The notes under the pieces were generated by a model, which was not told the origin of the DNA, searched no databases, and saw only the letters and a program-made list of their open reading frames with translations. From Burkholderiaceae bacterium (GTDB lineage Bacteria; Pseudomonadota; Gammaproteobacteria; Burkholderiales; Burkholderiaceae_C): DNA of 64,000 nucleotides. Numbering within the stretch: the stretch's first letter is position 1; the number at the start of each line of letters is the position of its first letter. The translations under genes were made by a program, and so were the position numbers. The stretch is from the NCBI GenBank assembly GCA_913776825.1, contig CAJYPV010000020.1, positions 62,001 through 126,000 of the forward strand. Reading direction: 5' to 3'. This document shows, piece after piece, positions 16,684 through 26,308 of this stretch.

Positions 16684-16715
16684 AAAAATGGGCGCCTCAA
16701 GGGCGCCCATTTTTT
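16684..16715. terminator. Bidirectional rho-independent terminator
   Basis: AAAAATGGGCGCC-TCAA-GGGCGCCCATTTTTTC. The stem is flanked by A and T runs, so it can serve both the plus-strand MAPEG gene and the minus-strand gloB-mltD operon. Confidence 0.85.
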
Positions 16716-16798
16716 CGTTCGGGGATCGACAGGTCATCGGCCTTGCTCGGCCGCTGGTGAGGCCGTGACCGAGGGGCGCGCCGTCGTGGTCGGCGGCG

Positions 16799-18604
16799 TC
16801 AGCGCACCGACGCCTTCGTCGACACCGTGCTGCCGCCGCCACCCTTCACCCGGCTCGCCACTTTGGCGCTGCGGGTCTTGCCGGAGGAGGCCTTGACCGT
16901 CGCGGGCCGGGTCGGGGTCTTGGCGGCGACGCGGGTGGACCGGGTGCTCGTCTTGCGGGTGGCGGTCGGCGCTTCCGCGGCGATGGCCTGGCCTTCGCGC
17001 AGGTACACCACCACCGATTGGCCGGGCTTGAAGGTCGCCTTGGTGCTGACCTTGTTCCACTGCGCGACCTGGGTCGTGCCCAGGCGGTAGCGACGCGCCA
17101 CCACGGCGACGGTGTCGCCCTTGCCGGCCTTCAAGGTGACGCGGCGCATCGGCGGCACATCGGGCGCGAACATGATGCTGGCGTTGTCGGCCAGATGTTC
17201 CGAGACATCCTTGTCGCGCGCGCCGCTGCGCGGCACCAGCAGGGTCGAGCCCTGCTTCACCAGCATGCGCGCCGGAATGCGGTTGAGCTCGCGCAGACCG
17301 GTTTCGCTCATGCCGACCTGCTTGGCGGCGTCGGCCGGCTTCATCGTCTTGGGCACCACCCACGCGGTCCAACTGGCCAGCGGACCCTTGTAGCGCTCCA
17401 GGTTGGTGACGAAGGTGCTGGCGTTGTCGTAGGGCAGCAGGATCTGGCCGCTGCTGGCCGCCAGGATCACCGGCTTGTTCATCGACGGATTGAACTGGCG
17501 GAAGGTGTCCTCGTCCAGCTCGGCGAGTTGCGCGGCGCGGGCGACGTCGATGTCGCGATCGATGTTGACCGACAGGAAGTACGGATGGTTCGCCACCGCC
17601 GGCAGCTCCAGCCCGAAGGCCTCGGGCCGCATGATGATGTTCTTCACCGCCTGCAGCTTGGGCAGGTAGTAGCGCGTCTCATCGGGCATGCGCAGGCTGT
17701 CGTAGTCGATCGGCAGACCGGCCTTCTGGTTGCGCTGCACCGCCTTGGCGACGTTGCCCTGGCCCCAGTTGTAGGCGGCGAGCGCGAGTTGCCAGTCGCC
17801 GTTGAACATCTTGCTCAGGCGCTGCAGGTAATCCAGCGCGGCGCGGGTCGAGGCCAGCACATCGCGGCGGTCGTCGCGGAAGATGTTCTGCTTGAGGTCG
17901 AAGTCGCGGCCGGTGGCCGGCATGAACTGCCACATGCCGACGGCTTTGGCGCTGGACTGCGCATCGTTGCGGAAGGCGCTTTCGACGAAGGGCAGCAGCG
18001 CCAGCTCGGCGGGCATGCCCCGCTTTTCCACTTCTTCGACCACGTGATAGAGGTACAGGCTGCCCCGACCGGTCATGCGGGCGACGTAGTCCGGCCGGCT
18101 GCTGTAGTAGTCCTCGGCCTTGCGCACCAGGTCGTTGTCCAGCTCGGGCATGGCCATGCCGGCCCGGATGCGGGCCCACAGGTCCACATGGGTCTTGGGC
18201 GCGTTCAGGTCGACCTTCTCGCCGGGATTCAGGTTGTCCTCGAGCAGCACATCCAGCTTGTCGTCGGCATGCGGCGCGGCGGCAGGCGGCGTCGTCGTGG
18301 CCGGCTGCACGGCCGAGGCGGCAGCTTCCACCGCGCTCACGGTCTGCTGGGCGACCGCCTTGGATTCGGCATTCGCCGTCGCGGTGTCCTGGCGGGTCGG
18401 CGCGGTGCCCGGCGTTGCGCAAGCGGCCAGCGCCAGCGGGATCAGCGCGCAGAGCAGGCGCAGGGCGGGTCGGGCGTGGCGGGTGGCCGGGAGGGACGAC
18501 GACTCGGCAGCGGCGCTGGCGGCGGTCGTCGGGGCCAAGCGGCGCATCGAGGGCGATGGGGACGTCAGGGGCGACGACAGGGACCAGGCGGTGAGTCGTT
18601 TCAT
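16799..18604 (-). CDS. mltD: Membrane-bound lytic murein transglycosylase D
   Basis: 601 residues from ATG 18604, which overlaps the gloB stop (ATGA). A long N-terminal region is followed by a lipoprotein signal ending LALAAC (lipobox), so the protein is probably anchored in the outer membrane. The SLT/GH23 domain contains the catalytic glutamate in PFVESAFRNDAQS, then AVGMWQFMPATGRDF and LAAYNWGQGNV. Two LysM-like peptidoglycan-binding segments lie in the C-terminal half (around ADAAKQVGMSETGL and KAGKGDTVAVVARRYRLGT). A basic Thr/Ser/Lys-rich tail ends the protein. It cleaves peptidoglycan to 1,6-anhydromuropeptides. gloB-mltD is a common pairing in betaproteobacteria. Confidence 0.93.
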   Translation of the reverse strand: MKRLTAWSLSSPLTSPSPSMRRLAPTTAASAAAESSSLPATRHARPALRLLCALIPLALAACATPGTAPTRQDTATANAESKAVAQQTVSAVEAAASAVQPATTTPPAAAPHADDKLDVLLEDNLNPGEKVDLNAPKTHVDLWARIRAGMAMPELDNDLVRKAEDYYSSRPDYVARMTGRGSLYLYHVVEEVEKRGMPAELALLPFVESAFRNDAQSSAKAVGMWQFMPATGRDFDLKQNIFRDDRRDVLASTRAALDYLQRLSKMFNGDWQLALAAYNWGQGNVAKAVQRNQKAGLPIDYDSLRMPDETRYYLPKLQAVKNIIMRPEAFGLELPAVANHPYFLSVNIDRDIDVARAAQLAELDEDTFRQFNPSMNKPVILAASSGQILLPYDNASTFVTNLERYKGPLASWTAWVVPKTMKPADAAKQVGMSETGLRELNRIPARMLVKQGSTLLVPRSGARDKDVSEHLADNASIMFAPDVPPMRRVTLKAGKGDTVAVVARRYRLGTTQVAQWNKVSTKATFKPGQSVVVYLREGQAIAAEAPTATRKTSTRSTRVAAKTPTRPATVKASSGKTRSAKVASRVKGGGGSTVSTKASVR

Positions 18605-19386
18605 CGGAATTCGTTCTTCCATTGGCGCAGCCCGGCCAGGACCGACACGGGTTGCTCAGTGACCTGCGGATCCCGGTGCTGAGCGGCCCGTCGGACCGCC
18701 GCATGCCCGCAGCGCAGGAAGGGGTTGATCTGAAGCTCCAGCGACAGCGTGGAGGGCAGGGTGGGCCGATGTTGCGCGCGTTGGGCCAGACACCAGGCCT
18801 CATGACGCGCGATCGCCTCGTTCTCGGGCTCGACTGTCCGCGCAAAGCGCAGATTCGACAAGGTGTATTCATGGGCGCAGCAGACGCGCGTCTCGCCGGG
18901 CAGGGCCGCCAGGCGCGAGAGCGACTCATGCATCTGCGCCGGCGTGCCCTCGAACAGCCGACCGCAGCCGGCCGAGAACAGCGTGTCGCCGCAGAACAGC
19001 AAGGGCGCGCTGCCGTCGCTCGGCTGGCGGATCACGAAGGCGATGTGGCCGGCGGTGTGTCCCGGAACGTCCAGCACGTCGATGGTTTGCCCGAGCAGCT
19101 CGAAGCGGTCGCCATCCTGGAGCGGACGGACCGTGATCGGCAGCTTTTCGTGAGCGGGGCCCCACACCTGAGTCGGATCGGCCATCAGCGGCATCAATTC
19201 AGCGACCCCGCCGACATGATCACCGTGATGGTGCGTCACTAGAATGCCCCGCAGACCCAGGCCGTGTGCGCGCAGCGCATCGGCCACCGGCGCGGCTTCG
19301 CCCGGATCGACGACGATGGCTTCTCGGCCATCGTGCAGCATCCAGAGGTAGTTGTCGGTGAAGGCGGGAAGCGCAACCAGTTCCAT
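18601..19386 (-). CDS. gloB: Hydroxyacylglutathione hydrolase (glyoxalase II)
   Basis: 261 residues, start ATG 19386 (MELVALPAFTDNYLWML, the usual GloB opening). The metallo-beta-lactamase metal motif is THHHGDHVGG. Other family motifs are DVPGHTAGHIAF, FCGDTLFSAGCGRLFEGT and CAHEYTLSNLRFA. It hydrolyses S-D-lactoylglutathione to D-lactate and glutathione, the second step of methylglyoxal detoxification. It is divergent from the methyltransferase gene with only 12 bases between the start codons. Its stop overlaps the mltD start. Confidence 0.95.
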   Translation of the reverse strand: MELVALPAFTDNYLWMLHDGREAIVVDPGEAAPVADALRAHGLGLRGILVTHHHGDHVGGVAELMPLMADPTQVWGPAHEKLPITVRPLQDGDRFELLGQTIDVLDVPGHTAGHIAFVIRQPSDGSAPLLFCGDTLFSAGCGRLFEGTPAQMHESLSRLAALPGETRVCCAHEYTLSNLRFARTVEPENEAIARHEAWCLAQRAQHRPTLPSTLSLELQINPFLRCGHAAVRRAAQHRDPQVTEQPVSVLAGLRQWKNEFR

Positions 19387-19398
19387 GCGGTCCAAGCA

Positions 19399-20385
19399 AT
19401 GACAAGAGCGAGCCAGGACGATGACCCGGCGCCAATTGTAGAGGCGCCCCCCGTGCACGGACTCGCCGCCGCCGAGCTCTCGCGCTGGCTGGCCACCCCG
19501 CCCGGCCGCTACCTGCTGGACTGGGAACAGCGCTTCATCGATGCCGCCGTGGTCGACCTGTTCGGCTTCCACGCCCTGCAACTGGGCCTTCCGCAACTGC
19601 AGGGCCTGCGCGCCAACCGCATGCCGCAGCGCTGGCTGGCGCTGGAGCACCTGCCGGATCCGTCGGCCGGATCGCCGGGCTCGGCCCCCGTCATTCCCAC
19701 CGATGACCGCCTCGCCGGCAGGGCGATCGATCCGCAGGCCGCCCCCGGCCATCCCCCGCTGCATCCGTTGAACACCCAGCCCGAGCCTCGCGCGGTGAAC
19801 GCGGCGCCGCCTCAGGCGGCGGTCTACTGCGAATTCGACGCGCTGCCGTTCCCCTCCAGCAGCCTGGACTTGGTGGTGCTGCCGCACACGCTGGAGCTGG
19901 CCGCCGACCCGCACCGCTGCCTGCGCGAGGTGGAGCGGGTGCTGCGGCCCGAAGGGCGGGTGGTGATCCTGGGTTTGAATCCCGCCAGCCTGTGGGCGGT
20001 GAGGCAGAATCTGGCGCGCGTCAACGGCCGCCTGCTGGGCCGCGCACCGACGCTGTATCTGCCGGAAGAAGGCGAATACATCGGCTACTGGCGCTTGCGC
20101 GACTGGCTGCGCCTGCTGTCTTTCGAGGTCGCGCATGCCCGCTTCGGCTGCTACCGGCCGCCTCTGCTGAGCGAGGTCTGGCTGGAGCGCTGGCAATGGC
20201 TGGAGCGTCCGGGCAGCAAATGGTGGACGGTGCTGGGCGCGCTGTATGGCGTGGTCGCGGTGAAGCGGGTGCACGGGATGCGGCTGGTGGGCCTGGCCCG
20301 CAGCAAGACGCGCGGCGCCAAGGCGGCGCCGGCGGTGGCGATGCATCAGTCATCGCATCGACGTCCGCCCCACGGCCGCACGTGA
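19399..20385 (+). CDS. Class I SAM-dependent methyltransferase
   Basis: 328 residues from ATG 19399. The central part carries a UbiE/BioC-like methyltransferase core: [32 protein letters not shown], then [20 protein letters not shown] (broken family motif around residues 138-195). The N-terminal ~110 residues include [24 protein letters not shown], as seen in the gene that sits between gloB and rnhA throughout Burkholderiales. The glycine-rich motif I is weak. The substrate is unknown. It shares a very short divergent promoter region with gloB. Confidence 0.85.
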   Translation: MTRASQDDDPAPIVEAPPVHGLAAAELSRWLATPPGRYLLDWEQRFIDAAVVDLFGFHALQLGLPQLQGLRANRMPQRWLALEHLPDPSAGSPGSAPVIPTDDRLAGRAIDPQAAPGHPPLHPLNTQPEPRAVNAAPPQAAVYCEFDALPFPSSSLDLVVLPHTLELAADPHRCLREVERVLRPEGRVVILGLNPASLWAVRQNLARVNGRLLGRAPTLYLPEEGEYIGYWRLRDWLRLLSFEVAHARFGCYRPPLLSEVWLERWQWLERPGSKWWTVLGALYGVVAVKRVHGMRLVGLARSKTRGAKAAPAVAMHQSSHRRPPHGRT

Positions 20386-20473
20386 CGGACGATTCGGCGC
20401 GGTCAGCGCCGGTCGACCCGGCGCTGACCCTCGCGCCGCTCTCTCATTCTTTTTGAACGATTTCTGGATTCTC

Positions 20474-20950
20474 ATGAGCGACACCCCAGCGGCGACCCCG
20501 CCCAAGATCAGCAAGCCCAGCGTGGTGATCTACACCGATGGCGCCTGCAAGGGCAATCCCGGCCCCGGCGGCTGGGGCGCCTGGCTGAGCAGCGGCGGCC
20601 ATGAGAAGGAGCTGTTCGGCGGCGAGCCCAACACCACCAACAACCGGATGGAGCTGACCGCGGTGATCGAGGCGCTGAGCTCGCTCAAGCGGAGCTGCAA
20701 CATCGTCATCTACACCGACAGCGAATACGTCCGCAAAGGCATGACCGAATGGATCAGCGGCTGGCAGCGTCGCGGCTGGAAAACCGCCGACGGCAAGCCG
20801 GTCAAGAACGCCGAGCTCTGGCAGCGGCTGGATGCGCTGCGCAAGCTGCATCAGGTCGAATGGCGCTGGGTCAAGGGCCATGCCGGTGATCCGGGCAATG
20901 AGCGCGCGGACGCGCTCGCCAACAAGGGCGTGCTCGCCGGCGGACGCTGA
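20474..20950 (+). CDS. rnhA: Ribonuclease HI
   Basis: 158 residues from ATG 20474. An in-frame TTG at 20453 is less likely. The four catalytic acids are present: D22 (YTDGACKGN), E60 (NNRMELTAV), D82 (YTDSEYV) and D146 (NERADALAN). The basic handle region [17 protein letters not shown] is present. It degrades the RNA strand of RNA:DNA hybrids. It follows the methyltransferase gene on the same strand. Confidence 0.96.
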   Translation: MSDTPAATPPKISKPSVVIYTDGACKGNPGPGGWGAWLSSGGHEKELFGGEPNTTNNRMELTAVIEALSSLKRSCNIVIYTDSEYVRKGMTEWISGWQRRGWKTADGKPVKNAELWQRLDALRKLHQVEWRWVKGHAGDPGNERADALANKGVLAGGR

Positions 20951-21066
20951 GCCGACGGCGCCAGGACACGGCGCCACGGACGCCGCGCGACGACCGCGCG
21001 CCCACGACAGCGCCCACTACACTGTGGCCCCTTCGCAGAACGGGCCCGGCTGGGTCCGACGAAGTC

Positions 21067-21588
21067 ATGGACAACCAACCGCTGATTGACTGGCACTCGA
21101 TGTTCATGGGCGTGGCCCTGCTCGCGGGCGCCCGTTCCAAGGACAGTCGCAAACGCAACGGGGCCTGCATCGCCAGCGCCGACAACAAGATCGTCGGCGT
21201 CGGCTACAACGGCCTGCCGCGCGGCTGTGACGACAACGACCCCGCCTACTGGTCGGACGACGACCACGATCCGCTGAACTCCCGCCACAGCTACATCGTG
21301 CATGCGGAGGTCAATGCGATCCTGAACTGCGTGGTGCTGCCGCTCACCGGCAGCACCATCTACACCACCCAATATCCGTGCCCGCGCTGCGTGCAGTCGA
21401 TCATCCAGGTCGGCATCCAGCGGGTGGTGTATCTGGAAAAGAAGAGCCACCAGGTCGCGCTGAACGAAGCCTCGGCCAAGATGCTGCGGGATGCCCGCAT
21501 CGATGTGCAGGCGCTCAACGACCTGGAGCTGCGCGCCGCCGTCTGGTGCACCGAGCTCTCCGGCTTCATCGCCAAGCCCCAGCCCTGA
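21067..21588 (+). CDS. Deoxycytidylate (dCMP) deaminase family protein
   Basis: 173 residues. The zinc-dependent cytidine/deoxycytidylate deaminase signature is complete: HAEVNAI with H79 and catalytic E81, and PCPRC with C105 and C108. NGACIASADNKIVGVGYNGLPRGC is the ComEB/DCTD-type substrate loop. It probably deaminates dCMP to dUMP for dTTP synthesis. A TACACT -10-like box lies 43 bases upstream. No operon partner is evident. Confidence 0.9.
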   Translation: MDNQPLIDWHSMFMGVALLAGARSKDSRKRNGACIASADNKIVGVGYNGLPRGCDDNDPAYWSDDDHDPLNSRHSYIVHAEVNAILNCVVLPLTGSTIYTTQYPCPRCVQSIIQVGIQRVVYLEKKSHQVALNEASAKMLRDARIDVQALNDLELRAAVWCTELSGFIAKPQP

Positions 21589-21755
21589 GCGCGGGCGTTC
21601 GAGCCCGGCGGCTGCGGGAGGGGGGCTCGATCACCGGCGTGCTTCGCGGGCAAGCGCAGAACAGCAGGGGATTCCGCCGGCTTTTCCCGCTCAAGTTGTC
21701 GCCGCTGCCGGCGCATCATGCGATTCACGCCGACATGCCACGTCCCGAGGTCGCC

Positions 21756-22058
21756 ATGCTGAACACCATCCCGCCGCATCTGATGCCCGAATCCGCCCAG
21801 GCACCCTGGGGTGTGATGCCGGAACTCGGCCTCACCGTGGGTGGCCCGGCCGACATGCATGAGCTGCTGGAACTGGAAACGCGGATGGCCGCCTGCGGCC
21901 TGACGCTTCAGCCCACCCGGATGCTGTATGACCGCCATTACGCGCTGGATCGCCTGATGCAGGCCCATGCGCGCGGCGATGCGCCCTTGCAAGCGCTGGC
22001 ACAGTCGTTGTTCGATGCCTACCAGCGTCGCGGCGAATGGATCGGGCTGGTGCACTGA
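21756..22058 (+). CDS. Hypothetical protein, 100 residues
   Basis: I do not recognise a family. ATG 21756 has a GAGG motif at a proper distance; ATG 21735 is an alternative. The product is soluble, begins MLNTIPPHLMPESAQAPWG, and has a helical C-terminal half (LELETRMAACGLTLQPTRM, LDRLMQAHARGDAPLQALAQ). Codon use matches its neighbours, and a stem-loop terminator follows at 22129, which supports an expressed gene. Confidence 0.6.
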   Translation: MLNTIPPHLMPESAQAPWGVMPELGLTVGGPADMHELLELETRMAACGLTLQPTRMLYDRHYALDRLMQAHARGDAPLQALAQSLFDAYQRRGEWIGLVH

Positions 22059-22128
22059 CCGCCGAGGTCCCTGGCTCGATCAGGCTTCACTGAAGCGCGC
22101 GTCGATCGCGCGTCATCGTCATCCATGA

Positions 22129-22152
22129 AAACGGGCGCCTGGAGCGCCCGTT
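22129..22152. terminator. Stem-loop terminator
   Basis: AACGGGCGC-CTGGA-GCGCCCGTT, preceded by an A run and followed by AGGTCGTC. It lies between the 100-residue hypothetical gene (plus) and the small membrane protein gene (minus). Confidence 0.65.
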
Positions 22153-22242
22153 AGGTCGTCTGGAGGGGCGCAGCGCCGAAGCATCGAAGCACCGAAGTGC
22201 CGAAGCGCCGCGACGGCGTCTGACGGCGTGGCGGCCGACGGC

Positions 22243-22506
22243 TCAGAGCGCGGTCAGCCAATCGCAGCGCAGCCGACCGGCCCGGTGCAGTTGCCGGCGA
22301 CCGCCGGCATAGGCCATCGGCAGCAGCCAGGCCACCAGACACAGGGGCAGCGCCATCCATTCATGGGTCAGCAGCGCGCCCGGCACGCCCATGAAGCCGA
22401 GCATCCAGAGCGTCAGGATCAGGTTCCAGACCGCCAGTTCCACCGGGTGCCGCGCGCTGTGCATCACCATCCAGCGCTTGACTTGGCTGAGCTGCTTGAG
22501 GGTCAT
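22243..22506 (-). CDS. Small two-helix membrane protein, hypothetical
   Basis: 87 residues, ATG 22506 with an AGGAG site. Two hydrophobic segments (about 25-45 and 50-70) are separated by a short loop, with basic residues at both ends (KQLSQVKRW, GGRRQLHRAGR). This indicates an inner-membrane hairpin protein. I do not recognise the family. The 284 bases upstream, to the S46 peptidase start, hold no gene. Confidence 0.65.
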   Translation of the reverse strand: MTLKQLSQVKRWMVMHSARHPVELAVWNLILTLWMLGFMGVPGALLTHEWMALPLCLVAWLLPMAYAGGRRQLHRAGRLRCDWLTAL

Positions 22507-22790
22507 GACGGTACTCCTGGACGGGGCGATGCGGGCGACGGCCCAGGGCATCGGGCGGGGGTGAAACGAAGGGTGGGGAAGGGCGCGGGGGCTGCTGGCC
22601 AGCTCCTCGGCGCGAAAGGCGCTGATTGTAAGTTTGGCGTCAGCGCCTGGCATCCCCCCAAGTTGTGCAGTCTTTCTCGCGGATGCGGGTATGTGCGGGT
22701 ATGTGCGGGGTGTCGGACAGCACGGGTCAGGCGGTCTCAGCGGGTGTATGGTTCGGCCCTTCTTATTTCGATAGGACAGGAGTCCTGCGC

Positions 22791-24947
22791 ATGAAACGTT
22801 TGATGTGGGCCGCGCTGGCCCTCGGCTCGGTGGCCGCTCAGGCCCATGAAGGCATGTGGATGCCGCAACAACTGCCCCAGGTCGCCAAGGACCTCAAGGC
22901 CGCCGGCCTGGGCATCGATCCGGCCCGGCTGTCCCAGCCCATCGGTTATCCGATGGGCGCGGTCATCAGCCTGGGCGGTTGCACGGCGTCGTTCGTGTCG
23001 CCGCAGGGGCTGGTCGTGACCAACCACCATTGCGCTTACGGCAGCATCCAATACAACTCGACGCCGCAGCGCGATCTGCTGAAGAACGGTTTCCTGGCCG
23101 CGACCCTGGCCGACGAACTGCCCGCCGCGCCGGGCAGCCGCGTCTATGTGACCGTCGCGCTGACCGATGTCACCGCCCGCGTGCTGGACGCCAAGACCGC
23201 TGCGCTGAAGGGCAAGGCCCGCATCCAGGCGATCGAAGCGGCCGAGAAGGCCATGGTCGCCGAGTGTGAAAAGGATGCCGGCCATCGCTGCAACGTGGCC
23301 TCGTTCTATGGCGGTCTGCAATATCAGCTGATCAAGCAGCTGGAGATCCGCGACGTGCGGTTGGTGCATGCGCCGGCGCAAGGCGTGGGCCTGTTCGGCG
23401 GCGACACCGACAACTGGATGTGGCCGCGCCACACCGGTGACTACAGCTTCTACCGCGCCTACGTCGGCCCGGATGGCAAGCCGGCCGATTTCAGCCCGAA
23501 CAACAAGCCCTACCAGCCGCAGCATGTGCTGAAGCTGGCCAGCGTGCCGCTCAACGAAGGCGACTTCGTGATGGTCGCCGGCTACCCGGGCCGCACCAAC
23601 CGCCATCGCCTGCCGGAAGAAGTCAACTTCGCCTTCGGCTGGGAAATGCCGGAGCGGGTGCGGGTGATGGGTGAGCACCTGGCCCAGATCCGCGAGGCCA
23701 CCGCCGGCCGTCGCGAGGCCGAGATCAAGCTGGCCAACCAAGTTGCCGGCCTGGGCAACTACTTCAAGAACTATCAGGGTCAACTGGCGAGCTACGCCGG
23801 CTCCGACATCCTGGCCCGCAAGCAGGCGACCTATGCCGAGCTGAAGGCCTGGGTCGAGTCCGATGCCAAGCGTCGCGAGCAGTACGGCGCCTCGCTGAGC
23901 GAGATCGATCGCCTGCTGAGCGAGCGCGAAGCCATCGTGCGTCGCGAGCTGCTGCTGAGCTCGGCCACGCCGTCGCTGCTGAACCAGGCGCGCGACCTCT
24001 ACCAGCAGGCGCTGCAGGCGCAAAAGCCGGATGCAGAGCGCAAGGCGGGTTACCAGGAGCGTGACCAGCTGCGTCGTCGTCAGTCGCTGGAAGCGGTGGA
24101 CCGCCGCTTCGACGAAGTGACCGACAAGCGGGTGGTCAGCCACTTCCTGACGCAGTACCTGGCTCAGCCGGCCGATCAGCTCAATCCGGCCTTCCTGAAT
24201 GCACTGGGTCTGCGCCAGGGCATGGATGCCGCTGCTGTGACGGCGCGGGTGGACCAGCTCTACGCCGGCACCCGACTGACCGACAAGGCCGAGCGCCTGG
24301 GCTGGCTGGGTCGTGACGTGGCGGCCTTCCAGGCCAGCGACGACACGCTGGTCAAGGCCGCCGTCGCGCTGCGTGCCGATGACGACGCGCGCGAGAGCCG
24401 CGATCAGGAGCTGGCGGGCCGCATTCAAGAGGCCTATGCCAACACCATGAAGGCGATGATCGCCTTCAAGGCCAGCCGCGGCCAGGCGGTCTATCCGGAT
24501 GCCAACAGCACGCTGCGCGTGGCCTTCGGCAAGGTCCAGGGCCGCAAGCCGGGCGGGGATGGCGCGGACTGGACCGCCTTCACCACGCTGCGCGGCATCG
24601 TCGCCAAGCACACCGGCACCGGCGAGTTCAATGCGCCTGCCGAGCAACTGGCCGCCATCAAGGCACGCCAGTTCGGCAAGTACGGCGTGAAGTCGCTGGA
24701 CTCGGTGCCGGTCAACTTCCTGGCCACGCTGGACACGACGGGCGGCAACAGCGGCTCGCCGGTGCTCAACAGCAAGGGCGAGCTGGTCGGCCTGCTGTTC
24801 GACGGCACGCTGGATGCGGTCATCTCCGACTGGGACTTCAATCCCGCGACGACCCGCAGCATCTGCCTGGATGCACGCTACATGCTGTGGCAGATGACGG
24901 TCGTCGACAAGGCGGACCGTCTGCTCAAGGAAATGGGCGCGCAGTGA
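22791..24947 (+). CDS. S46 family serine dipeptidyl-peptidase (DPP7/DPP11 type)
   Basis: 718 residues from ATG 22791 with AGGAG upstream. A signal peptide (about 1-18, ending QAHE) sends it to the periplasm. S46 landmarks are present: catalytic His region TNHHCAYG (77-84), substrate-anchoring DTDNWMWPRHTGDYSFYR, and nucleophile TGGNSGSPVLN with Ser654. Specificity in this family is set by the residue that is Gly in DPP7 and Arg in DPP11 (residue 673 in P. gingivalis enzymes). Here FDGTLDA places Gly672 at that position, which predicts DPP7-like removal of N-terminal dipeptides with hydrophobic P1 residues. It stands alone with its own terminator. Confidence 0.92.
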   Translation: MKRLMWAALALGSVAAQAHEGMWMPQQLPQVAKDLKAAGLGIDPARLSQPIGYPMGAVISLGGCTASFVSPQGLVVTNHHCAYGSIQYNSTPQRDLLKNGFLAATLADELPAAPGSRVYVTVALTDVTARVLDAKTAALKGKARIQAIEAAEKAMVAECEKDAGHRCNVASFYGGLQYQLIKQLEIRDVRLVHAPAQGVGLFGGDTDNWMWPRHTGDYSFYRAYVGPDGKPADFSPNNKPYQPQHVLKLASVPLNEGDFVMVAGYPGRTNRHRLPEEVNFAFGWEMPERVRVMGEHLAQIREATAGRREAEIKLANQVAGLGNYFKNYQGQLASYAGSDILARKQATYAELKAWVESDAKRREQYGASLSEIDRLLSEREAIVRRELLLSSATPSLLNQARDLYQQALQAQKPDAERKAGYQERDQLRRRQSLEAVDRRFDEVTDKRVVSHFLTQYLAQPADQLNPAFLNALGLRQGMDAAAVTARVDQLYAGTRLTDKAERLGWLGRDVAAFQASDDTLVKAAVALRADDDARESRDQELAGRIQEAYANTMKAMIAFKASRGQAVYPDANSTLRVAFGKVQGRKPGGDGADWTAFTTLRGIVAKHTGTGEFNAPAEQLAAIKARQFGKYGVKSLDSVPVNFLATLDTTGGNSGSPVLNSKGELVGLLFDGTLDAVISDWDFNPATTRSICLDARYMLWQMTVVDKADRLLKEMGAQ

Positions 24948-25020
24948 TCAGCGCATGATCCCCTGGCCTTGGCCTTGGCCTTGGCTTGACGCGGCGGACC
25001 TCGTTCCGCCGCCCCCGACG

Positions 25021-25045
25021 CCCCGCATCGCGGGGCGTTTTCTTT
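25021..25045 (+). terminator. Rho-independent terminator after the S46 peptidase
   Basis: CCCCGC-AT-CGCGGGG-type stem followed by CGTTTTCTTTT. A partial second copy of the same arm (ATCGCGGGGCGTTTTGC) lies at 25060-25076. Upstream at 24963-24987 is a short CCTTGG tandem run. Confidence 0.75.
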
Positions 25046-25152
25046 TGGGCCGAGCCGCACATCGCGGGGCGTTTTGCTGCGCGAGCCCGGCTCAATCCTT
25101 TCGCGTGCAGCCCAATCTGTTGAGGGATTGGCCCGATCGCGGCGGCGTGCCT

Positions 25153-26295
25153 TCAGCGTGGGTCGAGCAGGATGCGTCGATCCACCGTCTCGATGCGGCG
25201 ATGACCGCAGAACGCCATCGTCAGGTCCAGTTCGCGATGGATGATCTCGAGGGCGCGGGTCACGCCGGGCCGGCCCATCGCGCCCAGCCCGTACAGGAAG
25301 GCCCGGCCGATGTAGGTGCCGCGCGCGCCCAGGGCCCAGGCCTTCAGCACATCCTGTCCCGAGCGGATGCCGCCGTCCATGTGCACCTCGATGCGGTCGC
25401 CCACCGCCTCGACGATGCGCGGCAGCGCGCGGATGCTGGATTCCGCCCCATCGAGCTGGCGTCCGCCGTGGTTGCTGACGATCAGCGCATCCGCGCCGGA
25501 GTCCGCCGCCAGGCGAGCATCCTCCTCGTCGATGATGCCCTTGATGATCAGCTTGCCGCCCCAGCGCTCGCGGATCCATTGCACATCGTTCCAGCTGAGC
25601 TGCGGGTCGAATTGCTTGGCGGTCCATTCGGACAGCGACCCCATGTCGCCCACGCCCTTCACATGGCCGACGATGTTGCCGAACTGGCGTCGCGAGGTGC
25701 CCAGCATGCCCAGGCACCAACGCGGCTTGGTCGCCATGTTGATCAGGTTGGGCAGGGTGAGCTTGGGCGGTGCGGACAGGCCGTTGCGCAGGTCCTTGTG
25801 GCGCTGACCCAGGATCTGCAGGTCCAGCGTCAGCACCAGCGCATCGCAGCGCGCGGCCTTGGCGCGGTCGATCAGGCTGTGGATGAAGCCGCGGTCCTTC
25901 ATCACGTAGAGCTGGAACCAGAACGGCGCGGTGGTGTGGGCGGCGACATCCTCGATCGAGCAGATGCTCATCGTCGACAAGGTGAAGGGCACGCCGAACT
26001 GCTCGGCGGCCTGCGCGGCGAGGATCTCGCCGTCGGCATGCTGCATCCCGGTCAGTCCGGTGGGCGCCAGCGCCACCGGCATCGCGACCGGGCGGCCGAT
26101 CATCGTCGTGGCGGTGCTGCGGTCGTCCATGTTCACGGCCACCCGCTGGCGCAGCTTGAGGGACTGGAAATCCGCCTCGTTGGCCCGGTAGGTGCTCTCG
26201 GTCCAGGAGCCTGAATCCGCATAGTCGTAGAACATGCGGGGCACCCGGCGGCGGGCCAGCTGCTTCAGGTCTTCAATGCAGGTGATGACGCTCAT
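25153..26295 (-). CDS. lldD: FMN-dependent alpha-hydroxy-acid (L-lactate) dehydrogenase
   Basis: 380 residues from ATG 26295 (MSVITCIEDLKQLARRRVP). The FMN-linked alpha-hydroxy-acid dehydrogenase fold is complete: RRVPRMFYDYADSGSW at the start, ALAPTGLTGMQHADGE, Lys252 in IIKGI, catalytic His276 in SNHGGRQLDGA, and HMDGGIRSGQDVLKA with GRAFLYG for flavin binding. It oxidises L-lactate or a related 2-hydroxy acid to the 2-keto acid, passing electrons to the respiratory chain. Exact substrate is uncertain within the family. A TAGCAT box lies 7 bases before the ATG. Confidence 0.88.
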   Translation of the reverse strand: MSVITCIEDLKQLARRRVPRMFYDYADSGSWTESTYRANEADFQSLKLRQRVAVNMDDRSTATTMIGRPVAMPVALAPTGLTGMQHADGEILAAQAAEQFGVPFTLSTMSICSIEDVAAHTTAPFWFQLYVMKDRGFIHSLIDRAKAARCDALVLTLDLQILGQRHKDLRNGLSAPPKLTLPNLINMATKPRWCLGMLGTSRRQFGNIVGHVKGVGDMGSLSEWTAKQFDPQLSWNDVQWIRERWGGKLIIKGIIDEEDARLAADSGADALIVSNHGGRQLDGAESSIRALPRIVEAVGDRIEVHMDGGIRSGQDVLKAWALGARGTYIGRAFLYGLGAMGRPGVTRALEIIHRELDLTMAFCGHRRIETVDRRILLDPR

Positions 26296-26302
26296 GCGGC
26301 CA

Positions 26303-26308
26303 ATGCTA
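26303..26308 (-). promoter_or_regulatory. Putative -10 box close to the lldD start
   Basis: TAGCAT on the minus strand, 7 bases before ATG 26295, with no Shine-Dalgarno. It fits a leaderless transcript. Confidence 0.4.

Noticed and set aside
22737..24647. 636-codon minus-strand open frame opposite the S46 peptidase
   Set aside because: The plus strand carries a signal peptide and all S46 motifs. The antisense frame has low-complexity composition and no recognisable family.
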